From Bacteroidales bacterium (lineage in GTDB: Bacteria > Bacteroidota > Bacteroidia > Bacteroidales > P3), in the NCBI GenBank assembly GCA_004551865.1, contig SFPR01000035.1:1-22179 (forward strand): DNA of 22,179 bases, read 5' to 3'. Each line of letters opens with the position of its first letter. Position 1 is the first letter of the stretch. Position numbers and translations under genes: made by a program. Positions 1 through 7,520 of the stretch are shown one piece after another. The notes under the pieces were generated by a model, which worked only from the letters and a program-made list of their open reading frames with translations, was not told the origin of the DNA and did not search any database.

Positions 1-13
1 AAATAAGACTGCA

Positions 14-110
14 TCTTTTTGAAAAAAGACGAAGACTTAAGCTCGCTAATCCTTCGTCTTTTGTGTGCTAACACTTCGTCTTTTTTCAAAAAGACTTCAT
101 GTTAGTGAGC
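14..110. repeat. Cluster of 22-bp direct repeats inside a long inverted repeat
   Basis: A 21-bp perfect inverted repeat is formed by 14-34 and 74-94, with core CTTCGTCTTTT / AAAAGACGAAG. The loop contains a further copy of CTTCGTCTTTT at 52-62. It lies 22 bp before the copy at 74-84, and each copy is preceded by GCTAA, so 45-62 and 67-84 form a two-unit direct repeat. The decamer at 41-50 also recurs inverted, with two mismatches, at 101-110. At least two mutually exclusive hairpins can form (26-34 with 52-60, or 14-34 with 74-94). The cluster may continue beyond the left edge. Its function is unknown. It could end transcription of a gene to the left, but the nested repeat structure goes beyond a simple terminator. 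Confidence 0.75.
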
Positions 111-410
111 AAAAACCCTGATGTTACTGAACCAAGACAAAACCTCAGTCCGAAAAAGCCTCATTTTGCTCTCAAAACAGGTGAAAAATTTACCCAAACC
201 TATCGCTTAAATTACTTGATTTTTATCGTCGAAAAATATGGAAAGAAGTTGTTATTTGGCTTTCTAAGTCAAAACACACACTCATACAAGCAGAGTGCTT
301 TTACCCTTGCAATGTTATCATATTGTTTTTACTTACCGGTTTTGTATTCAAACAAATAACATATTGTTTGTTGCAATGGTGGTAAATTATCTGAATATAG
401 TATTCGCATC
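111..410. other. Intergenic stretch with no supported gene
   Basis: About 300 bases of AT-rich sequence without a convincing gene. A plus-strand open frame of 86 codons runs over 99-359, but its start lies inside the repeat cluster, it shows no recognisable domain or signal sequence, and no TAnnTTTGC promoter precedes it. The decamer CATATTGTTT occurs twice (about 318 and 359). No tRNA or known RNA motif was recognised. Confidence 0.5.
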
Positions 411-464
411 AAACAACAAAAAAGCTGCCCGACGAATGATTGTCGGGCAGCTTTTTTGTTGTTT
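411..464 (-). terminator. Strong intrinsic terminator after the TPR gene
   Basis: A 23-bp perfect stem (411-433 with 442-464) closes an 8-nt loop. The GC-rich inner part is GCTGCCCGAC / GTCGGGCAGC, flanked by A-rich and T-rich arms, so a U-rich tail is produced in both directions. It sits 19 bp beyond the stop codon of the minus-strand TPR gene and is most simply that gene's terminator. It would also stop plus-strand transcription. Confidence 0.9.
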
Positions 465-483
465 GTTATTTAAGAATGTCGGC

Positions 484-1176
484 TCAGAGGGCTTCTATTC
501 TTGAAATGTATTTCTCGACTTCTCTGTATTCCATCGAGCTTGGATAGTCTTTCTTTATTTGTTTGTAGCAATCCAAGGCTTCTTTGTTCTTGTTTTGCAT
601 CTCATATATTTGTCCCATCTTCATTAAAACGAAAGGTGTGGAAAGGTCGTTGTCGCCTTTGACTGCTTCTTTGTAATATGATATTGCCTTGTCTAATTGG
701 TTCAATTCTGCATAAGCATCGCCAAGGAGTGCTTTGGTTTGATATTTCATAAACACGTCGTCGGTCGAAAAGTCTGACAAGTAGTCTATTGCTTTTTGGT
801 ATTCGCCTTTTTGCAAGTAGATGACACCTGCGTAGTACGATGCCAACTTTCCGCTCTTTGTCGAGCCGTATTCGTCTATTATGTTCAACAATCCTCCGTG
901 CTTTCCGTCGCCTTTCAATGCCTTTTCAAAGTCTTCGTTTTGAAAGTATTGCTGTGCTGCAAATAGTTCTGCACTTGCATTTTTCTCTCTTGGTGCTGCA
1001 TATAGGTATTTGTATGCAAAGAATCCGCCTATTCCAAGCACCACAACTGCCAAAATGATAATGATTACCTTGCGGTTCTTCTCTAAAAATTGTTCGGAAC
1101 TTGATACCAATTCGCCTACATTGAAGCTCTTGTCTTCGTGATTTTCTTGATTTGTGATGTTCTTCTCTGTATCCAT
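484..1176 (-). CDS. Membrane-anchored tetratricopeptide repeat protein
   Basis: A 230-residue protein with a charged cytoplasmic N-terminus (1-35), one hydrophobic segment at about residues 36-56, and a C-terminal TPR region. The clearest repeats are around YYAGVIYLQKGEYQKAIDYL, ALLGDAYAELNQLDKAISYY and MKMGQIYEMQNKNKEALDCY. The topology resembles YfgM-type proteins (N-in, soluble TPR domain outside), but a specific role cannot be assigned. The ATG at 1176 is chosen because a longer frame would start at a TTG (1218) lying inside the -7 promoter element. It is a single-gene unit with its own promoter and terminator, divergent from the flavoprotein gene. The TPR call is firm; the partner is unknown. 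Confidence 0.85.
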   Translation of the reverse strand: MDTEKNITNQENHEDKSFNVGELVSSSEQFLEKNRKVIIIILAVVVLGIGGFFAYKYLYAAPREKNASAELFAAQQYFQNEDFEKALKGDGKHGGLLNIIDEYGSTKSGKLASYYAGVIYLQKGEYQKAIDYLSDFSTDDVFMKYQTKALLGDAYAELNQLDKAISYYKEAVKGDNDLSTPFVLMKMGQIYEMQNKNKEALDCYKQIKKDYPSSMEYREVEKYISRIEAL

Positions 1177-1214
1177 TTTCAATCCTTTTTGTACTAAGTT
1201 TATTTTTTCAGTTT

Positions 1215-1244
1215 GCAAAGATACGTTTTCTTCTTGAAATGCAA
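1215..1244 (-). promoter_or_regulatory. Bacteroidetes-type promoter of the TPR gene
   Basis: On the minus strand TATCTTTGC (1223 to 1215) matches the Bacteroidetes -7 consensus TAnnTTTG. A TTG (1244-1242) lies 18 bp upstream as the -33 element. The leader before the ATG at 1176 would be about 30 nt. Confidence 0.75.
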
Positions 1245-1338
1245 GAATTTTTGTTTGAAAATGTGAACTTGGGGTGCTTTTGTTTGCTTATCCGAGAGAA
1301 AAACCAAAAATTTATCATCTTTTCTTGAAATTTATTTG

Positions 1339-1367
1339 TTGCGTAAGAAATAATTTCATACCTTTGC
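1339..1367 (+). promoter_or_regulatory. Bacteroidetes-type promoter of the DHOD-like gene
   Basis: TACCTTTGC at 1359-1367 matches the -7 consensus, with TTG at 1339-1341 upstream (17-bp spacer). The ATG at 1388 follows after a short leader. Together with the element at 1215-1223 this makes a divergent promoter region. Confidence 0.75.
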
Positions 1368-1387
1368 CTCCTAAATTGAAGGTTACT

Positions 1388-2371
1388 ATGGATACTACAA
1401 CTAATTTCATGGGGTTAAAGATTAAAAGCCCTGTTGTTGTCGGCAGTTGCGGATTGACTTCCGACTTGGATACATTAAAAAAAATCGAACAGGCAGGTGC
1501 CGGTGCCGTAATTTTGAAGTCTGTTTTTGAAGAGCAGATTTTGCAAGAGATGGCAAACTCGGTAAATTTTTCTTTTGATTTTGGTTTCTCTCCCGAGACA
1601 TACGACTATGTTGTTTCTCACACTCAGGAACAGTCTCTTGACAAATATGTAAATCTTATCAAGAATGCAAAAGCCGAGCTTTCAATTCCCGTGATTGCGA
1701 GTGTGAATTGCGTTTCGGCTTCTCAATGGATTTCTTTTGCAGGCAAGATGGAGCAGGCAGGTGCCGATGGTGTGGAACTAAATATGTTTATCCTTCCTTC
1801 GGACGTGAACCTGACTACTGATGATGTGGAACGTTTTTATGAAGATGTCATTCAAAGCATGAAACGTGCTTTGTCTATTCCAATATCTATAAAGATTAGT
1901 TCTTATTTTTCTTCTCTTGCAAGGTTTGCTCAGAAGATTTCGTGGATGGGTATTTCCAATTTGCACGTCTTCAACCGCTTTGCAGGACAGGACATTAACA
2001 TTGACAAAATGAGTGTTGAGCCTTCAAACGTTTTCTCTTCACCAAGCGATTTGCCGAATGTTATTCGTTGGACGGCAATTCTCTCAAACATCGTCCACTG
2101 TCCGCTGACAGCAGGCGGAGGCGTTCACAAACCCGACGATGTGATAAAACTTTTGTTGGCAGGAGCTTCAACAGTGCAGGTTGTTTCGGCTGTGTATGAG
2201 CAGGGAGTGGAGTTTATCAGTGAGGCAAATGCCCGATTGGATCAATGGATGGAAGAAAAGGGCTTCAAAAACATAGATGAGTTCAAAGGGAAGTTGGCTG
2301 TCGGAAAGAATGACAACTCATCGGCATTCCATCGTGTTCAATTCATGAAATATTTTGCAGGAATAAAATAA
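1388..2371 (+). CDS. Dihydroorotate dehydrogenase-like flavoprotein, catalytic Cys not conserved
   Basis: 327 residues, an FMN-type (beta/alpha)8 barrel of the dihydroorotate dehydrogenase superfamily. Visible landmarks are the N-terminal NFMGLKIKSPVVVGSCGLT, the ELN strand (130-132) and the C-terminal phosphate-binding region TAGGGVHKPDDVIKLLLAGA (241-260) followed by VQVVSAVY. Class 1A enzymes have an ELNLSCPN-like segment carrying the catalytic cysteine. Here it reads ELNMFILPSDVN, with no Cys. This fits the separate DHOD-like family common in Bacteroidetes, whose substrate I do not know, so the gene should not be called pyrD. A frame open from 1274 is longer, but the ATG at 1388 follows the promoter and opens with the family's usual N-terminus. 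It is followed 30 bp later by the four-helix-bundle gene. Confidence 0.88.
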   Translation: MDTTTNFMGLKIKSPVVVGSCGLTSDLDTLKKIEQAGAGAVILKSVFEEQILQEMANSVNFSFDFGFSPETYDYVVSHTQEQSLDKYVNLIKNAKAELSIPVIASVNCVSASQWISFAGKMEQAGADGVELNMFILPSDVNLTTDDVERFYEDVIQSMKRALSIPISIKISSYFSSLARFAQKISWMGISNLHVFNRFAGQDINIDKMSVEPSNVFSSPSDLPNVIRWTAILSNIVHCPLTAGGGVHKPDDVIKLLLAGASTVQVVSAVYEQGVEFISEANARLDQWMEEKGFKNIDEFKGKLAVGKNDNSSAFHRVQFMKYFAGIK

Positions 2372-2401
2372 AACATTTACTAACCCAACAATTTAATCAT
2401 T

Positions 2402-2860
2402 ATGGAAAATCAAACCAAGACAGTCAGCTTTTTCAGATTTGAAGATTTAAGAGTGTACGACAAAGCATTAGACTACTTCAAATGGGTAATGCAACAATCC
2501 GAATCTGCAAGCGATTTCGAGAAAAAAGTCATTCTCAAACCTTTGGCTCTTGCCGCATCAAAAATTGCAGAAAACATTGCCGAAGGCTCTGCAAGACACA
2601 AACCTCAGTTTATTCAGTTTTTGAAAGATGCCAAAAGCGAGATAAGAACTTGCGTTGTCATTTCTACTTTGGCTTTCAAAAATGGAGTGTTTGACAACGA
2701 ACAATACGAGCAATCGCACGAAACCTTGGTTGAGATGACCAAAATGGTTGGTGCAATGATTGTTTCTTTGCAAAAAAATGGTGAGAGAAATCAAAACTCT
2801 CGTTCTCAGATTTTGGATACAGACTTCAACACCGACGATTCGATGAGTTTTGAATATTGA
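2402..2860 (+). CDS. Four helix bundle protein (23S rRNA intervening-sequence protein family)
   Basis: 152 residues. Diagnostic features of the family are the N-terminal FRFEDLRVYDKALDYF (about 11-26), the central IAENIAEGSARHKPQFIQFL and the following AKSEIRTCVV helix, giving four predicted helices over about residues 15-125. The C-terminal 25 residues are polar and probably disordered. Members were first seen encoded in 23S rRNA intervening sequences and also occur as stand-alone chromosomal genes; their biochemical role is unclear. It lies 30 bp downstream of the DHOD-like gene with no obvious promoter of its own, so co-transcription is likely. No rRNA sequence flanks it here. Confidence 0.88.
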   Translation: MENQTKTVSFFRFEDLRVYDKALDYFKWVMQQSESASDFEKKVILKPLALAASKIAENIAEGSARHKPQFIQFLKDAKSEIRTCVVISTLAFKNGVFDNEQYEQSHETLVEMTKMVGAMIVSLQKNGERNQNSRSQILDTDFNTDDSMSFEY

Positions 2861-2879
2861 TTTTTAGGGACTTATTATT

Positions 2880-2926
2880 AAACTCAAGTCGCCGTTTTCT
2901 GATGCAGAAGACGGCGACTTGAGTTT
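2880..2926. terminator. Bidirectional terminator between convergent genes
   Basis: A 16-bp perfect stem (2880-2895 with 2911-2926, core AAGTCGCCGT / ACGGCGACTT) extends inward by five more pairs, including one wobble, to a 5-nt loop at 2901-2905. AAA and TTT flank the stem. It lies between the four-helix-bundle gene (+, ends 2860) and the sugar kinase gene (-, ends 2968), so it probably serves both. Confidence 0.85.
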
Positions 2927-2967
2927 TCAATACTCTGTATTGGTATTACATCAATGCCTTTTATTCT

Positions 2968-3945
2968 TTACAATGATGCTATTTCGGTTTTAATCTTGTT
3001 CCAACGCTCGCAATCCATCTTGGTTCCCATGACTTCTATCACGTTTCCTGCCAAGACGCTGCCCATTTTACCGCAAATGCTCAGGTCTTTGTCCATACAC
3101 AATCCTGCCAAGAAGCCTCCTGCATAAAGATCTCCCGCTCCTGTGGTGTCAATCTTGTTGCGGAGTGTTTCTACCACCTTCACAACTTTTCCTTGCGAAG
3201 ATATCAATGAGCCCTTCGCTCCCACCTTCACAACTGCTATGTCTGCATATTGTGCAATGTATTCGAGAGCTTCCTCGGCTTCTTTTCCGCTGAAAGCCTT
3301 TGCCTCTTCCTCATTGGCAAAAATGATGTGTACTCCCTTGCATACTCTCTTCAAATAGTCAAGGTTTTCTTCCACAACGTTGTATGAGGCAAGGTCGATA
3401 CTGATTTTGCAACCTGCCTGCCTGCCGCAGGTGATTATTTTCTCAAAAAGGTCGTGGTTGCTTATCAAATAGCCTTCGATGTGCAGGTATTCACAGCCCT
3501 CAAAGAGACTTTGGCCGATGTTATCTGCCGAAAGGGTAATTGCTGCTCCCAAGTTGGTGGCAAAGGTTCTCTCTCCGTCGGGCGAAACAAGTGCCAATGC
3601 CAAGCCGGTCTGCATATCGGAATTGCGAAAAATACAAGTCGATATGTTGTTCTTCTGCATATCTTGAATGTAAAAATCTCCGAGTTCATCGTCCCCAACC
3701 ATTCCTATGTAGGTTGTTTCTATACCCATGTTGGCTGTTCCGCTTGCTGTGTTGGCAGCAGAACCGCCTGTTGCCAATGTGCTTTTGAGTTCTTGCGTAA
3801 AGGCTTGAAGACGTTTGCTCTCCTTTTCGTCTATCAACTGCATACTACCTTTGGGGAGATTTTGTTCGCAAAGCAAATCGTCGCTCTGCAACATACACAC
3901 CTTATCGACCAAGGCATTGCCTATACATGCTACTTTCTTCTGCAT
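2968..3945 (-). CDS. PfkB-family carbohydrate/nucleoside kinase (adenosine kinase-like)
   Basis: 325 residues, full length for the ribokinase/PfkB family. The N-terminal signature is seen as ATGGSAANTASGTANMG (58-74), in the GG-A-N-A substrate-binding loop. The C-terminal signature DTTGAGDLYAGGF (266-278) contains the anion hole and the catalytic Asp (272). The start CIGNALVDKV is typical of the branch usually annotated adenosine kinase in Bacteroidetes. Phosphorylation of adenosine is therefore the best guess, but other nucleosides or sugars cannot be excluded. It is the last gene of the minus-strand operon beginning near 6011, 22 bp after rsmD, and is followed by the terminator at 2880-2926. 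Confidence 0.88.
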   Translation of the reverse strand: MQKKVACIGNALVDKVCMLQSDDLLCEQNLPKGSMQLIDEKESKRLQAFTQELKSTLATGGSAANTASGTANMGIETTYIGMVGDDELGDFYIQDMQKNNISTCIFRNSDMQTGLALALVSPDGERTFATNLGAAITLSADNIGQSLFEGCEYLHIEGYLISNHDLFEKIITCGRQAGCKISIDLASYNVVEENLDYLKRVCKGVHIIFANEEEAKAFSGKEAEEALEYIAQYADIAVVKVGAKGSLISSQGKVVKVVETLRNKIDTTGAGDLYAGGFLAGLCMDKDLSICGKMGSVLAGNVIEVMGTKMDCERWNKIKTEIASL

Positions 3946-3967
3946 ATTATCGTAAAAAAATCTGATG

Positions 3968-4510
3968 TTATTCCTCTTGTTCTTTTTGAAAAAAGCTAAA
4001 ATTCACCTTGCCATAGTGTCTCTGTTCGACAAAGTAAGGATTGCTTTTGAAGTCGTGGGCTTTGCTGTGTTCCAAAACAAAGATACCGTATGGTTTGAGA
4101 AAACTTTTCAAAACCAATTCGGGTATGATGTCAAATTGTTTCAACTCGTATGGAGGGTCTGCAAAGACTATGTCGAACGCTTGTCTGCTTCGTCCTAAAA
4201 AGTTGAAAGCGTCCATTCTCAAAGCTACGAAATTGTTCAATCCGAACTCCTCCGCAGTGCGTTTTTGGAAATCTACACATTTTGGATTGAGTTCTACGCT
4301 GGTTACATGCTTCACTCCTCGCGAAACAAACTCGAAACCTATTGCTCCCGTGCCGCTAAACAAATCCAATACCGACACTTGGTCAAACTCCACTCTGTTT
4401 CTCAATATGTTGAAGAGAGCTTCGCGTGCCATATCTGTGGTCGGACGAACCGGCAAGCCCATAGGGGGATGCAGTCTGCGACCTCTCAAATCTCCGGCAA
4501 TTATTCTCAT
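3968..4510 (-). CDS. rsmD: 16S rRNA (guanine(966)-N(2))-methyltransferase RsmD
   Basis: 180 residues, the usual size of RsmD. It opens with MRIIAGDLRGRRLHPP and the VRPTTDMAREALFNIL segment (21-36). It then shows the SAM-binding motif VLDLFSGTGAIGFE (47-60), the acidic SVELN end of strand 2, and the N6/N2-methyltransferase catalytic motif DPPY (118-121). RsmD methylates G966 of 16S rRNA in the assembled small subunit. It starts 7 bp after the DUF3822 gene, a neighbourhood that recurs in Bacteroidetes. Confidence 0.95.
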   Translation of the reverse strand: MRIIAGDLRGRRLHPPMGLPVRPTTDMAREALFNILRNRVEFDQVSVLDLFSGTGAIGFEFVSRGVKHVTSVELNPKCVDFQKRTAEEFGLNNFVALRMDAFNFLGRSRQAFDIVFADPPYELKQFDIIPELVLKSFLKPYGIFVLEHSKAHDFKSNPYFVEQRHYGKVNFSFFQKEQEE

Positions 4511-4517
4511 ATCAAGA

Positions 4518-5354
4518 TTATGCTAAAACCAAGAAATAGTTTTGCAAATTAACCTCATCAAACTCCACTCCTACTCTTATGTTCTCCATAGGATTGGCGT
4601 ATGACACATCTTTGACGTAGCGTCTTAGCATTTGCAATTCCGCTTCCGTATAATTGTCTCCGGTAATCAACAATTTAACCGCTTCTGTATCGACTTCGGT
4701 CTGCTGCAAGACAAAGAGCAGATTGTAAATCATGTCTTCGGTGGTGTCGTAAGTGATTGTGTTGCTCAACGTGAAGGTATTGCCCTTAAACAAGGTCAAG
4801 TCCAACGCATTCTGACGCTTATTGACCAAAAGGGTATTGCAAGAAAATCCTGATATATCGTAGGCATACTCTGCCAACACCTGCTGTTGAGAGCAATACT
4901 CTGCCTTGTTTATCAATATCTTGACACCGCTGTATTTGTGCATCGGGTATGCAAACACGCTGACCGCATCTACCTTTTCGCAAACGTTTGACAACACTGT
5001 TTCGTTGCCGTGAACCTCCGCAACAGGTTTGAGATAATCTTTCTTCTTTTCAATATCGAACAGCTTATAGGGAACCCACACATTTTTTTGTGTGGTGCAT
5101 ACCACTCTGATGTTTGCAAATCGGAACATCTTTACGCCAATCGAGGCAAAGCATTCCTTGATTGTGTTCATTACAGTGGGAATTGTGCCTGACAAATCGC
5201 ACTCAAACTCTCCCACAACATACAATTTTTGTGAGTCATTGCCAATCAGTGAAAAAGAAAATCCATTTGCCTGCAAGCAAATGGACATTCTTGTTTCTGC
5301 GGCAACTATATCTGTATCAACCTTATACAGTTGTTTTAGATTAAAAGTTCCCAT
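4518..5354 (-). CDS. DUF3822 family protein
   Basis: 278 residues, matching in length, sequence style and position the DUF3822 family that precedes rsmD in many Bacteroidetes. No signal peptide or membrane segment is seen, so it is probably cytosolic. Recognisable stretches are the N-terminal ETRMSICLQANGFSFSLIG, the LPC-less middle with VFAYPMHKYSGVKILINKAE, and a C-terminal LLFVLQQTEVDTEAVKLLITGD that resembles the late half of actin/RNase H-like folds. I infer a nucleotide-binding-type fold, but no catalytic motif is visible and the function is not known. It lies 18 bp after the membrane-anchored gene and 7 bp before rsmD, so it is in the same operon. Confidence 0.75.
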   Translation of the reverse strand: MGTFNLKQLYKVDTDIVAAETRMSICLQANGFSFSLIGNDSQKLYVVGEFECDLSGTIPTVMNTIKECFASIGVKMFRFANIRVVCTTQKNVWVPYKLFDIEKKKDYLKPVAEVHGNETVLSNVCEKVDAVSVFAYPMHKYSGVKILINKAEYCSQQQVLAEYAYDISGFSCNTLLVNKRQNALDLTLFKGNTFTLSNTITYDTTEDMIYNLLFVLQQTEVDTEAVKLLITGDNYTEAELQMLRRYVKDVSYANPMENIRVGVEFDEVNLQNYFLVLA

Positions 5355-5372
5355 TATTTTTCACAATGTTGA

Positions 5373-6011
5373 TTATTCCCAGTTACCATCGGTGATTGGT
5401 TGTTCCAAATCGCCAACCTTCCAGCCTGCATACTTGTTTTTGTCTTCCAATTCGGCTTTGAGGTTAATCACATCTTGCCTGTCCATACCGAAAGTGTAGG
5501 TTTCGATAGGTGCTGTTACCAAAAAGACAGACACATCTACGCCGCTCTTGTTGATTTTCTTTGCTTCGATTGTAAATTCTGCCTTTCCGTTCTCAGAATG
5601 CGGGATATATCTGAGGTCGGCAATCTTTTCTCTCGGAGTTTGAAGCTTCTTTTCTTCGTACAACTTCTCCAACGGATTGACATAAGTGGTGTCTCTTTTC
5701 AATATACCTTGCTTCAAGGCTTCTGCCTCTGTCATATCGTCAGGCAATGTACCCACTTTCTTTACCATTGGCACTCGTCCTTCATTCAAGAAGACCATCA
5801 TGGTATCAAAATTGCCGCAAAATTCTCCTTTCGCCAGCTTATAAGTCTCCTGAATGACGCGAATGTCTTTCAACTTCGCGATTACTTCTTCCGAACGCTT
5901 ATTGTACTCATTGTCAAACTTCACAGGGTGCATTATACAATTGTATAATACAACTGCCAATGCCACAGCGGCGATTGCAAGTACCACCGAAATAATATTT
6001 CTAACTTTCAT
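5373..6011 (-). CDS. Conserved hypothetical protein with one N-terminal membrane helix
   Basis: 212 residues. Residues about 5-26 are a single hydrophobic helix after MKVRN, which could be an uncleaved anchor. The rest is predicted soluble and outside the cytoplasm: a charged helical part (KRSEEVIAKLKDIRVIQETYKLAKGEF), then a mixed region with FTIEAKKINKSGVDVSVFLVTAPI. The layout of a short charged tip, a hydrophobic helix, an amphipathic helix and a small C-domain recalls pseudopilins, but there is no prepilin cleavage motif and I make no such call. It is the first gene of the operon with DUF3822, rsmD and the sugar kinase, with a well-matched promoter about 60 bp upstream. Confidence 0.8.
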   Translation of the reverse strand: MKVRNIISVVLAIAAVALAVVLYNCIMHPVKFDNEYNKRSEEVIAKLKDIRVIQETYKLAKGEFCGNFDTMMVFLNEGRVPMVKKVGTLPDDMTEAEALKQGILKRDTTYVNPLEKLYEEKKLQTPREKIADLRYIPHSENGKAEFTIEAKKINKSGVDVSVFLVTAPIETYTFGMDRQDVINLKAELEDKNKYAGWKVGDLEQPITDGNWE

Positions 6012-6070
6012 TGCTTATTGTTTGTTTTTTTGTTTTTACTCTAAATCGTTTTTTCTCTTCCTTTGGTCTT

Positions 6071-6101
6071 GCAAAGGTAATAGTTTTGTTTGAATTTGCA
6101 A
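6071..6101 (-). promoter_or_regulatory. Promoter of the 6011-to-2968 operon
   Basis: On the minus strand TACCTTTGC (6079 to 6071) fits the -7 consensus and TTG (6101-6099) lies exactly 19 bp upstream as the -33 element. This is one of the best-spaced promoters in the window. It starts just after the end of the phosphotransferase-RapZ gene, separating two minus-strand operons. Confidence 0.8.
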
Positions 6102-6119
6102 TATTCTTCCCTCTTTTTT

Positions 6120-7520
6120 TTAGCTGTTTTGCTCAACATGCTGTACCACAACATTGAGTTTGCTGTCTTTTTTAAGCTCTTGTGCAAGACGTTGAGCCAT
6201 ATAAACACTGCGATGTCTGCCTCCGGTACAGCCAAAATAAACACTGAGAAAAGTAAACTTCCTTTGCTTGTATTTGTCTATGCTTTGCTCTGTCATTGTC
6301 TTTGCCGCAAGGTAAAATTTCTCCACTTCGGGTTCTTTTTCCAAGTATTCGATGACCTGCTTGTCTGTTCCGCAAAGTTGTTTGTACTCTTCGTATCGTC
6401 CGGGGTTGGGAAGACATCTGCAATCAAACACAAAACCGCCTCCGTTTCCGCTGGTGTCATGCGGATAGCCCTTCTTGAAAGAGAAGCTCTTGATATTGAC
6501 AGTGAGTTTGTAGCCTTGTTCTGATATATTTCTCAATTTCTCGCTCCCAATCATCGCCTCAAACACATTATCAAGGTAAACAAGCGGCAGTTTCAATCTT
6601 TTCTTCTCTCTGAGCAAAGATATGTTTTTCAAAGCGTAAGGAATGCTTTGCAAAAAGTGTGTCTTACCCTGAAAATATCCCCTGTAACCATACGAACCCA
6701 TTGCCTGCATAATTCGGATTGTTACATACGCATAATATCTGTCGATAAAGTCCTGCTTATCGACCTCTATGTATCCGGAAAGTTCCTCCAAATAGGTCTG
6801 CAAAAGCTGTTCTCTCAAATCTTCGTCAAGATTGGCTTTGGCATCATAAAGAAGCGATGCCAAATCATAGTGCAACGCTCCTTGTCTTGCACCTTGAAAG
6901 TCGATGAAATAGACGTCATCTTTTGCCAACATGATGTTTCGCGACTGAAAATCCCTATATAAGAAATAGGTACAATTCGTATCCAAAAGATAGCTCTTCA
7001 AAACCGAGAAGTCTTCTTCCAATCCTTCTTCATCAAATGGTATTTCTGCCAATTTCAAAAAGTAGTACTTGAAATAATTCAAGTCCCACTGAATGCTCTG
7101 AGCGTCAAACTGCTTTCTCGGATAGGCATTTGTGTAGTCAAAGCCGCGAGTTGCCTCAACCTGCCAACGAGGCAACAACTTCACTATCTTGGTATAAATG
7201 TCCCTTATCTGATTTTCGTCTGCCTTTTGCAAGAAATCAAAAAGCGTTTCATCGCCCAAGTCTTCTTGAAAATACACTCCATTGTCCAAATCGACGGCTA
7301 TGATTTCCGGAACGTTCAGTCCTCGTTGTTTCAGCTGCTTGGCATAATCTACAAAGGCGATATTTTCTTTCTTGTCTTCGTTGTAAGTTGCCAAAACACT
7401 GTCTGTTGCACTTAGTATGCGAAAATACCTCCTTGCCGAGCCGTGTGCCGACAGCGGTATTATGTTTGAGGGTTGCACCCCGTAGGTTTTGTAAAATAAG
7501 TCTTTAATTAAGTTTTCCAT
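6120..7520 (-). CDS. Phosphotransferase (APH/choline kinase fold) fused to RapZ C-terminal domain
   Basis: 466 residues in two parts. Residues about 1-320 are an aminoglycoside phosphotransferase/choline-kinase-like domain. Its Brenner motif reads YRDFQSRNIM (188-197, usual His replaced by Tyr, catalytic Asp 190, Asn 195) and its metal-binding Asp lies in FIDFQGAR (205-212), resembling AmgK-type sugar-1-kinases. Residues about 338-466 match the RapZ C-terminal domain, ending in CTGGRHRSVYMAQRL (431-445). The N-terminal P-loop domain of classical RapZ is absent. In E. coli this C-domain senses glucosamine-6-phosphate, so a link to amino-sugar or envelope precursor metabolism is a reasonable inference; the substrate is not known. 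It overlaps the 3' end of ispD by 17 bp. Confidence 0.88.
   Translation of the reverse strand: MENLIKDLFYKTYGVQPSNIIPLSAHGSARRYFRILSATDSVLATYNEDKKENIAFVDYAKQLKQRGLNVPEIIAVDLDNGVYFQEDLGDETLFDFLQKADENQIRDIYTKIVKLLPRWQVEATRGFDYTNAYPRKQFDAQSIQWDLNYFKYYFLKLAEIPFDEEGLEEDFSVLKSYLLDTNCTYFLYRDFQSRNIMLAKDDVYFIDFQGARQGALHYDLASLLYDAKANLDEDLREQLLQTYLEELSGYIEVDKQDFIDRYYAYVTIRIMQAMGSYGYRGYFQGKTHFLQSIPYALKNISLLREKKRLKLPLVYLDNVFEAMIGSEKLRNISEQGYKLTVNIKSFSFKKGYPHDTSGNGGGFVFDCRCLPNPGRYEEYKQLCGTDKQVIEYLEKEPEVEKFYLAAKTMTEQSIDKYKQRKFTFLSVYFGCTGGRHRSVYMAQRLAQELKKDSKLNVVVQHVEQNS

Noticed and set aside
99..359. 86-codon plus-strand open frame
   Set aside because: Starts inside the inverted repeat cluster, has no recognised domain and no promoter; kept only as an intergenic note.
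295..504. 69-codon plus-strand open frame
   Set aside because: Runs through the perfect terminator stem and into the end of the TPR gene on the other strand.
1177..1218. Upstream TTG start for the TPR protein
   Set aside because: The TTG is part of the -7 promoter element TATCTTTGC, so it should not be in the transcript; the ATG at 1176 is better.
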